A stretch of 8,158 bases of DNA, taken from contig NHJS02000008.1 of assembly GCA_002169115.2 (NCBI GenBank), positions 1 to 8,158 of the forward strand, read 5' to 3'. A model generated the notes under the pieces. That model made no database searches. It was not told where the DNA came from and was given only the letters and a program-made list of their open reading frames with translations. Below are positions 1 to 5,113 of the stretch, one piece after another (position 1 is the first letter of the stretch; the number at the start of each line of letters is the position of its first letter). Source of the DNA: a bacterium TMED221 (GTDB lineage Bacteria; Actinomycetota; Acidimicrobiia; Actinomarinales; Actinomarinaceae). The position numbers were made by a program, and so were the translations under genes.

Positions 1-639
1 TAGTTTTGGCTCAATTCCTACTGCGGCATTCCAAAGGTTATTCTTAATTGCTATATCTTTATAAAATTTAGTTTCAACTTCTTTCTCTACTGCCTGTTTA
101 TCAAAGGATTTGAAAACGTCAACAGTAGAAAGTGTTTCATGTGGGGTGGCAATTAGTAAGTGAAGAGGCTCTGTTAATTTTACGGATCTAACCTCTTCTC
201 CAAACCCAGTAACTTGAGCGGATAATCCGTTAACGAAAAAAGGGACATCGCTTCCTATGCTACTTGCTATTACAGCCTGCTCTGGAATAATCAGACTGTA
301 CCTTGTAGTCATATATTTAATAATGCTCCCTGCGTTAGAACTACCGCCGCCTAGTCCTGCCTCTACGGGTATATTTTTTTTAACTTTGATGTGGAATTTC
401 TGTTCGAAATTGTTCACACTACGTAAACATTGTAAAGCCTTGTGAATAGTTGATTCTCCATTCATTTGGATTTGAGGACTGAATTCAATGATATCGTTGT
501 CAGCATCAATTTCTTTTATTTCAATTTCATCAAAAAGATTAATTGGGATCATTAGGGTTGATAGAGTATGTAAACCGTTAACAATGTTGTTATCAATAGT
601 TAGGTTCAAGTTGATTTTTCCAGAACTATGAAGTTTCAC
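1..639 (-). CDS. ispE: 4-diphosphocytidyl-2-C-methyl-D-erythritol kinase, C-terminus cut by window edge
   Basis: GHMP-family kinase of the non-mevalonate (MEP) isoprenoid pathway. It phosphorylates CDP-methylerythritol with ATP in the cytosol. I translated the minus strand by hand and obtained 213 in-frame residues up to the window edge; family members run to about 280-300, so roughly 70-90 C-terminal residues are missing. The substrate-binding start (SGKINLNLTI, Lys8) is followed by a GLHTLSTLM segment matching the family's GYHELxTLM. The ATP-binding glycine motif is GLGGGSSNAG at 95-104, and GSDVPFF at 129-135 carries the probable catalytic Asp131. The start is GTG at 639-637, giving a GTGA overlap with the ksgA stop; no ATG fits the family N-terminus. 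It is probably translationally coupled to ksgA and is the last visible gene of a tatD-ksgA-ispE operon. Confidence 0.93.
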   Translation of the reverse strand, partial: MKLHSSGKINLNLTIDNNIVNGLHTLSTLMIPINLFDEIEIKEIDADNDIIEFSPQIQMNGESTIHKALQCLRSVNNFEQKFHIKVKKNIPVEAGLGGGSSNAGSIIKYMTTRYSLIIPEQAVIASSIGSDVPFFVNGLSAQVTGFGEEVRSVKLTEPLHLLIATPHETLSTVDVFKSFDKQAVEKEVETKFYKDIAIKNNLWNAAVGIEPKL

Positions 640-1427
640 TTTAAACTCTTCGCTAACAACAAATATTGTTCAGGAGTTAATTTTTGTGGCCTGTCATCAG
701 GATTAATCCCTAATTTTTCTAGTTCATCAACACTGAAGTATTCTTGCAATGCTGATTTAATTTTTTTTCTTTTTTGCTGGAAGGCAATTTTTGAAAGATT
801 AAAGGCCTCTAAGCGTTCTTCTTCATCTATTAATCTTTCTCGTTGTAGGGTAACAACACTTGATGTGACCTTCGGTACGGGAGTAAAGCAGTTTTTACTG
901 ACATCAAATTGAAGCTTAGGGTTGGTGAATAATGAACAGACAACTGACAGTGCGCCATACTCTTTTGTATTGGGTTGTGCAGTAATTCTCTCAGCAACCT
1001 CTTTTTGAACCATAACAACATATCTATGAATTACTGGAACTTCAGTTATTAATTTAACAAGTAGCCTTGTTCCTATGTAGTAGGGAAGGTTGGAAACAAG
1101 TATCCACCAAGGACCTGTTAATTTTGAATAGTCATACTCCATTGCGTCCTGGGTAATTACTTCAATATTGGGAATTTCTGAAAAACGTTCCTCTGTGATT
1201 GCGGCTAAGTTCTTATCTATTTCAAGAACTCTTAATCGATAATTATCTTTGAGCAATTCATTGGTTAAAGATCCTGTACCAGGTCCAATTTCAATAATTG
1301 GATCTGCAAGTTGTCCTTGTACAAGCTTTGTTATTTTTCTTGAAATATTTGTGTCTATGAGGAAATTTTGTCCTAATTTAAAATTAGGTTTACCCTCTAT
1401 TTTTTTTATCCAATATGCTTCGCTCAT
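636..1427 (-). CDS. rsmA (ksgA): 16S rRNA (adenine1518-N6/adenine1519-N6)-dimethyltransferase
   Basis: SAM-dependent enzyme that dimethylates two adjacent adenines in the 3'-terminal helix 45 of 16S rRNA, a late 30S maturation step. Length is 263 aa, normal for the family. Visible motifs, in order, are KLGQNFL at 17-23, the SAM-binding EIGPGTGSLT at 46-55, an acidic ribose-binding LEID at 68-71, DAMEYD at 94-99, the catalytic NLPYYI at 113-118 and FTPVPKVTSSV at 181-191. The C-terminal small domain ends normally. The start is ATG, 6 bases after the tatD stop. An AGGT 12 bases upstream is the only weak Shine-Dalgarno candidate, so coupling to tatD translation is plausible. The stop overlaps the ispE start. 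The ksgA-ispE pairing is seen in Mycobacterium and the two genes are near neighbours in Bacillus (known from the literature). Confidence 0.97.
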   Translation of the reverse strand: MSEAYWIKKIEGKPNFKLGQNFLIDTNISRKITKLVQGQLADPIIEIGPGTGSLTNELLKDNYRLRVLEIDKNLAAITEERFSEIPNIEVITQDAMEYDYSKLTGPWWILVSNLPYYIGTRLLVKLITEVPVIHRYVVMVQKEVAERITAQPNTKEYGALSVVCSLFTNPKLQFDVSKNCFTPVPKVTSSVVTLQRERLIDEEERLEAFNLSKIAFQQKRKKIKSALQEYFSVDELEKLGINPDDRPQKLTPEQYLLLAKSLK

Positions 1428-1433
1428 TTTTTA

Positions 1434-2201
1434 CTATTTACCTAACATAGTGTTTGTATTTTTAATCGTTATCTCTGAAAGCTCTTGAAGAGTTATCTCC
1501 CTAAGCTGCGCTAAATGTTTTGCAGTCTCAACAATATACTCTGGTTTGTTGTTTTTGCCTTTATGAATACCAGGTGCCAAATATGGTGTATCCGTTTCAA
1601 GCAGAAGCCTATCCAAAGGAATTTTTTTTACTGATAAGTTGAGATCTTTTGCTGTTTCATAGGTCAATATTCCTGACAGCGAAAAATACACTCCTAACTC
1701 AATAAATTTCTTGGTCCATTTATTACCACCTGTCCAAGAATGCAGTATGACAGGAAACTCACCACTATATTTAGCTAGGATTTCATAAGTATCTTTAAAA
1801 CTATCTCGGCAATGAATAATTACTGGTTTTAAAAGTTTTCGAGCCATTTCAAGGTGAAATATTAGATTTTCACGTTGTTCCTCTCTTGTGGAGTGGTCTC
1901 TGTAGTAATCTAAACCTGTTTCACCAATTAGATCTGCTTCATTTATTAATTCCGAGAGTTCTTCTTTTTGTCTTATAAGATTTTTTGCATCGTGTGGATG
2001 TAATCCTGCTGCCCAATATGCTGGAACTGGTAAATTTGATGAAAACTCTTTTGCTTTTTTAGAGGAATCAACATCAACGCCTGGAAGTATAAGATATTCT
2101 AAGAATTCAAAACTCAGATCAGCCAAATCATAATCAGTCAACTGTAAGTGACAATGAGTATCGACCCATTTAGGTTCTTGTTTAATTGCTGTTTCTTTCA
2201 C
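1434..2201 (-). CDS. tatD: TatD-family metal-dependent hydrolase (putative DNase)
   Basis: TIM-barrel metallohydrolase of the TatD/YcfH family. Studied members are Mg-dependent 3'-5' exonucleases or DNases linked to DNA repair; the cellular role of this copy is not certain. At 255 aa it has normal length. Metal ligands expected for the fold are all present: DTHCH at 14-18 (His16, His18), Glu94 in IGETGLDYYRD, His130 in IIHCRDS, His154 in LHSWTGG, and Asp204 in ETDTPYLAP. The usual HCFSG motif is HSWTGG here, a mild variant. The start is GTG at 2201. There is no in-frame ATG before the DTHCH motif, and the residues ahead of it (about 12) are slightly more than usual. No Shine-Dalgarno is visible. 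A TATTCT element ends 9 bases upstream of the GTG, so the mRNA may be leaderless. It is the first gene of the tatD-ksgA-ispE run and is divergent from the AbrB-type gene. Confidence 0.93.
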   Translation of the reverse strand: MKETAIKQEPKWVDTHCHLQLTDYDLADLSFEFLEYLILPGVDVDSSKKAKEFSSNLPVPAYWAAGLHPHDAKNLIRQKEELSELINEADLIGETGLDYYRDHSTREEQRENLIFHLEMARKLLKPVIIHCRDSFKDTYEILAKYSGEFPVILHSWTGGNKWTKKFIELGVYFSLSGILTYETAKDLNLSVKKIPLDRLLLETDTPYLAPGIHKGKNNKPEYIVETAKHLAQLREITLQELSEITIKNTNTMLGK

Positions 2202-2216
2202 TACTATATAAGAATA
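2199..2216 (-). promoter_or_regulatory. Candidate promoter core of tatD (leaderless start)
   Basis: On the minus strand the decamer TATTCTTATA (2216-2207) ends five bases before the tatD GTG. Its TATTCT fits a TANNNT -10 hexamer and would place the transcription start at or within a base or two of the GTG. The same decamer lies four bases before the ATG of the lipoprotein gene at 4642. No convincing -35 hexamer was found. This is inference from spacing and recurrence. Confidence 0.35.
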
Positions 2217-2220
2217 GGAG
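2216..2220 (+). promoter_or_regulatory. Ribosome binding site of the AbrB-type gene
   Basis: AGGAG lies 11 bases before the ATG at 2232. It is one of only two good Shine-Dalgarno sequences in the window and supports this ATG as the start. A TACTAT at 2202-2207 could be the matching -10 hexamer, giving a very short leader. Confidence 0.6.
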
Positions 2221-2231
2221 CATAAATATAT

Positions 2232-2471
2232 ATGGGTAAAGGTAATAAAGGAAAGATTGATAACCTTGGGAGAGTCGTTATCCCTAAAACAATAAGAGAT
2301 GCATTAAGCATTAAACATAATGATGAAATATCTATGACTGTGGATAATGCAAAACTGATAATTACTAAAGGATATAAAACTTGCTCTATTTGTGATACTA
2401 AAGATGTGAGTACTCAGGTAAGTGACAAATTACTTTGTGATAGCTGTATTTCAGAAATTAAAGGTCTTTAA
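2232..2471 (+). CDS. AbrB/SpoVT-type DNA-binding regulator with a four-cysteine tail
   Basis: Small 79-aa protein. Residues 8-47 are a swapped-hairpin SpoVT-AbrB DNA-binding domain, seen in GKIDNLGRVVIPKTIRDALSI followed by a beta-rich segment ending KLIITKG. Family members dimerise through this domain and bind AT-rich promoter DNA; AbrB is a transition-state regulator in Bacillus. The tail has CSIC (Cys51, Cys54) and LCDSC (Cys69, Cys72), the spacing of a small zinc ribbon; I recall similar tails in clostridial AbrB-like proteins. MazE-like antitoxins share the domain, but no toxin gene follows here, so a chromosomal regulator is more likely. It sits on the plus strand between two minus-strand genes, 30 bases from the divergent tatD start, and its end overlaps the rsmI end by 14 bases. 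Its own upstream gap is an obvious possible target for autoregulation. Its targets are unknown. Confidence 0.88.
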   Translation: MGKGNKGKIDNLGRVVIPKTIRDALSIKHNDEISMTVDNAKLIITKGYKTCSICDTKDVSTQVSDKLLCDSCISEIKGL

Positions 2472-2472
2472 T
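2457..2472. terminator. Small palindrome spanning two convergent stop codons (weak bidirectional terminator candidate)
   Basis: ATTAAAG and CTTTAAT form a 7-base inverted repeat separated by GT. It contains both the AbrB-gene stop (TAA at 2469-2471) and the rsmI stop (TTA on this strand, 2458-2460). On the plus strand a short TCTTTT follows. The stem is almost all A-T and the loop is tight, so a folded terminator would be weak. It may be only a by-product of two overlapping TAA stops. Confidence 0.2.
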
Positions 2473-3273
2473 CTTTTCATAGATTTCATTAGTTGAAATA
2501 TCAGTAATTAAAGAAATCGTCTTAGCAATTTCACGTTTTGGAATGTCATATTTTAATAAATTATCAACAGCACTTTCTACATCAAGGTCAAGTCTTGTTT
2601 GTTTCTTTAAACCCTCAATCACTAGGGTGATCTCGCCTTTAACATCATTTCCTTTGAACTCTTCTAGTAATTCTTTTGCGGTACCTCGATAAATAGTCTC
2701 AAATTTTTTAGTGAGCTCTCTACAGATAACTATTTCGTTAGTGATTCTTTCTTTGACAAAAGTTTCCAAATCCTTCGACAATCTTTTTGGCGACGTGAAA
2801 CACACCGTTGTGATGTCGGAAGTAACTAAATCGGAGATGAATGATGATCGTTCTTTTCCAGACCGGGGTATAAATCCAACAAATCGAAACCTACTCAGAT
2901 CAAAGCCTGAAAGTGTCAAAGCTACAATAACACTTGAAGGTCCAGGGATGGATTCAATTTTTATTTTCTTATGTGCTAGTGCGGCAACTAACTCTGAACC
3001 CGGGTCAGCAATCAGTGGAGTTCCTGCATCAGAAAGTAAGGCGACATCTTGACCAGAATCTAGTAAATTTTCAATTTCATTTAACTTTTCTATCTCATTC
3101 CCAAGGAAATATGAATACACAGGCTTTTTTATATTTAGATGATTTAGTAACTTAAGAACTCTTCGAGTATCTTCACCATAAATACAGTCAACTTTACTCA
3201 AAGTTTCTGCGAGTCTTTTGGAAATGTCAGAAAGATTTCCTATCGGTGTTGCACATATAAATAGAGTGCCCAA
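2458..3273 (-). CDS. rsmI: 16S rRNA (cytidine1402-2'-O)-methyltransferase
   Basis: Tetrapyrrole-methylase-fold enzyme that methylates the ribose of C1402 in the 30S decoding centre with SAM; RsmH modifies the base of the same nucleotide. The 271-aa length is normal. Diagnostic motifs are ATPIGNLSDI at 8-17, EDTR at 34-37, SDAGTPLIADPG at 81-92, IPGPS at 109-113 and GEITLVIEG at 213-221. A small helical C-terminal extension follows, as usual. The start is TTG at 3273-3271, chosen because MGTLFICATPIGNL aligns with the family N-terminus and an upstream stop is close. It lies 4 bases after the lipoprotein stop on the same strand, with no clear Shine-Dalgarno, so it probably depends on readthrough or coupling from that gene. 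Its 3' end overlaps the convergent AbrB-type gene by 14 bases. Confidence 0.96.
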   Translation of the reverse strand: MGTLFICATPIGNLSDISKRLAETLSKVDCIYGEDTRRVLKLLNHLNIKKPVYSYFLGNEIEKLNEIENLLDSGQDVALLSDAGTPLIADPGSELVAALAHKKIKIESIPGPSSVIVALTLSGFDLSRFRFVGFIPRSGKERSSFISDLVTSDITTVCFTSPKRLSKDLETFVKERITNEIVICRELTKKFETIYRGTAKELLEEFKGNDVKGEITLVIEGLKKQTRLDLDVESAVDNLLKYDIPKREIAKTISLITDISTNEIYEKIKDL

Positions 3274-3277
3274 AGTT

Positions 3278-4642
3278 TTAAAAACGACTTATCTGTGTAG
3301 TAATTTCATTAAATATTTCTAAATCTTGGGTCAGTAACATTCTTACATGAGTACTGTCATTAGAAATCCAGACATTCGTTTCCCCAATATAGAGCATGCC
3401 ACCTTCGAAAGACTCAACGCTTGTAAATCTTTCCTGAGCATTTGCCCAAGCTATATAAGCGTTGTAGATTTCCTCTAAATCTTCTGGAGTGTCTCCAGTC
3501 ATTTTCAATGACATCATTAGTTGTTGAGATGAATTTACATAATCTTTCCAAGCACCTCCACCAAGTCCAATTGCGGCCTTTACAGAAGCTACCCTGCCAA
3601 TTGTGTCTTGGAGGATATAAGGTATGTCTAATGCTCCTATTGTTCCCTCTTTAACTAAGTTGTAGTCAGCAACAATTAAATCTTCAATAATTACATTTTC
3701 ATACACTTCTCCTGAGAAATATTTTTCAGGTTCATAAATTTGTTCTGCAGTTGGTAGTTGATATAAAGCCTCGTTTATAGCTTCCATCCCACCTTGATTA
3801 TTAATTTGTTTAACTAGTTGTGGACCAAAAGAGTAATACAGTTCATTTGGAATATAAAAGTAAGTAGGTAGTTGAACTCTGCAAACAAAATTAGGCTGTT
3901 GTGAATTCATGGCAGTCCTATCATATTGATCAAGGCCAGATTCCCATCTTGCCTGAACTAAATCAGCTTGAGCTTCCATAATGGATCTTCTCCCGGCATA
4001 GTCAGAAAAATCATCTTTCTCTTTCATTTCGTCATACCACCCAGCAAGATCTATTACCTGTCCCTGTAGTGTGTGGGTTAGCTCATGAACTAGTACGCTC
4101 TGCTCCCAGAGATTAAATTTCTGTTGATTTGTTTTTACTGGAACTCTTAGTACTTTGTCCACCAAGTTATATGATCCTGATGAAGCACATCTCTGATACT
4201 CGACGAGAAGATTTTTCATTGCCTCTGGAGAAGCAGTGCTTAATCCCCACATGTTTTCTGAAAGTACAGCTCTCTCCCACTCGCCCTCTTCATAGTCTTC
4301 TTCAAAGTTGTCTAAAAAGGATAGCTCATTATATTCTTGGTAACCATTACTCGTATACAACTCATACTTAGGGTATTCCGTATAAGTTAGACCTGTTCTT
4401 TTTTCAACAAAAGCAATCAGATCATCAAACTGCTCTTTCATTTCTGGCTTCATTTCAATCAATTCAATTCCATATTCATCAAGAGCAAACACAGTACTCT
4501 CAGGTACTGTTGTTGAAGTTGTAGTTGTGGTGGAACTAGATGTTGTAGACTCTGGCACAGGTGTAGTTGTTTCTTCAATATCCTCTGAGGCACAAGAAGT
4601 AATCAAAATAAAAGCTAGTAAAGTTATTAGTTTTTTTCTCAT
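3278..4642 (-). CDS. Secreted lipoprotein with HExxH zinc-metallopeptidase motif, family not recognised
   Basis: I do not recognise a named family. The protein has 454 aa. Residues 1-17 form a lipoprotein signal: MRKK, a hydrophobic stretch, and lipobox ITSC with Cys17 as the expected lipid anchor. Residues 21-50 are a Thr/Ser/Glu/Pro-rich linker, so the rest probably sits outside the membrane. LVHELTHTLQGQ at 184-195 carries HExxH (His186, Glu187, His190). An EAQAD at 223-227 places Glu223 32 residues after the motif, a plausible third zinc ligand as in gluzincin-type proteases. Cys152 and Cys254 could form a disulfide. This suggests a membrane-anchored zinc peptidase, but catalysis is inferred only. 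The ATG at 4642 directly precedes the signal peptide. It has a probable promoter in the divergent gap with mscL and is likely co-transcribed with rsmI, an odd partner for a secreted protease. Confidence 0.85.
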   Translation of the reverse strand: MRKKLITLLAFILITSCASEDIEETTTPVPESTTSSSTTTTTSTTVPESTVFALDEYGIELIEMKPEMKEQFDDLIAFVEKRTGLTYTEYPKYELYTSNGYQEYNELSFLDNFEEDYEEGEWERAVLSENMWGLSTASPEAMKNLLVEYQRCASSGSYNLVDKVLRVPVKTNQQKFNLWEQSVLVHELTHTLQGQVIDLAGWYDEMKEKDDFSDYAGRRSIMEAQADLVQARWESGLDQYDRTAMNSQQPNFVCRVQLPTYFYIPNELYYSFGPQLVKQINNQGGMEAINEALYQLPTAEQIYEPEKYFSGEVYENVIIEDLIVADYNLVKEGTIGALDIPYILQDTIGRVASVKAAIGLGGGAWKDYVNSSQQLMMSLKMTGDTPEDLEEIYNAYIAWANAQERFTSVESFEGGMLYIGETNVWISNDSTHVRMLLTQDLEIFNEITTQISRF

Positions 4643-4646
4643 AGCT

Positions 4647-4670
4647 TATAAGAATACAACTATTCTTATA
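4647..4670. promoter_or_regulatory. Perfect inverted repeat in the lipoprotein/mscL divergent gap; candidate divergent promoter or operator
   Basis: TATAAGAATA (4647-4656) and TATTCTTATA (4661-4670) are exact reverse complements separated by CAAC. Each strand therefore reads TATTCTTATA, with TATTCT as a TANNNT -10 candidate. On the minus strand this ends 4 bases before the lipoprotein ATG, implying little or no leader. On the plus strand it would start an mscL transcript with a leader of roughly 20-25 bases that includes the AGGGAG ribosome site. The symmetry would also suit a dimeric regulator, and AbrB-type proteins favour AT-rich DNA. It fills the middle of the 57-base gap. Promoter versus operator cannot be separated from sequence alone. 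Confidence 0.45.
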
Positions 4671-4688
4671 TATTGAGATAAAAAAGTT

Positions 4689-4694
4689 AGGGAG
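4689..4694 (+). promoter_or_regulatory. Ribosome binding site of mscL, deciding a TTG start
   Basis: AGGGAG ends 5 bases before the TTG at 4700. This strong site plus the family-typical N-terminus MIKEFRNFI supports TTG as the start rather than any later codon. Confidence 0.7.
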
Positions 4695-4699
4695 TAATT

Positions 4700-5104
4700 T
4701 TGATAAAAGAATTTAGAAATTTTATTAATAGAGGAAATGTTGTTGAACTAGGAGTTGCATTTGTGATGGGTGCCTCTTTTAAGTCTTTAGTTGATGTTTT
4801 TACCAAACGTCTTGTTGAGCCAGTAATCGGATTATTTTTAAATTTGCCAAACTTAGAGAATCTGGGTTTGTTTGGTGATATAGACCCGGCTTCTGGAATT
4901 AATGCAGGAAGTGTGGGTGCTTTTCTTGGTGAAGTAATTAACTATACGATTATTGCTTTTGTTATGTTTATGGTAATTAAAGCATACAACCACTTTGAAG
5001 ACGTAGTTGGAGATGATGAAACCGAAGAAGTTGCATCGGAATCAAAAGAAGTTGTTTTATTAAAAGAAATAAGAGACGGTATTAATAATTTAAGCACTAA
5101 GTAA
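4700..5104 (+). CDS. mscL: Large-conductance mechanosensitive channel
   Basis: Inner-membrane homopentameric channel that opens under membrane tension and releases solutes during hypo-osmotic shock. Length is 134 aa, within the family range. The N-terminal amphipathic segment MIKEFRNFINRGNVVELGVAFVMG is diagnostic and leads into pore-lining TM1 (about residues 14-46, with a small-residue gate region at 19-26). A periplasmic loop follows at about 47-72, TM2 at about 73-96, an acidic linker (DDETEE), and the cytoplasmic helix VLLKEIRDGI at 119-128. The start is TTG, supported by AGGGAG five bases upstream. It is divergent from the lipoprotein gene across a 57-base gap with an inverted repeat. 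An ABC exporter begins 9 bases downstream on the same strand, so the two are probably co-transcribed. Confidence 0.96.
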   Translation: MIKEFRNFINRGNVVELGVAFVMGASFKSLVDVFTKRLVEPVIGLFLNLPNLENLGLFGDIDPASGINAGSVGAFLGEVINYTIIAFVMFMVIKAYNHFEDVVGDDETEEVASESKEVVLLKEIRDGINNLSTK

Positions 5105-5113
5105 TCTAAATGA

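Noticed and set aside
257..445. Open plus-strand frame of 62 codons antisense to ispE
   Set aside because: The minus strand reads a clear ispE with its GHMP glycine motif here, so the plus frame is a by-product of it.
628..912. Open plus-strand frame of about 94 codons antisense to ksgA
   Set aside because: It lies opposite a well-supported ksgA reading frame, has a low-complexity Ser/Phe/Leu composition and shows no domain or ribosome site.
2232..2471. MazE-like antitoxin of a toxin-antitoxin pair
   Set aside because: No toxin gene follows on the plus strand; the next gene is convergent rsmI, and the gene order matches chromosomal abrB.
4501..4580. Low-complexity repeat-like stretch rich in GTT/GTA/GTG on the plus strand
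   Set aside because: It is the coding sequence of the Thr/Ser-rich linker of the lipoprotein, explained by amino-acid bias and not a separate DNA repeat.
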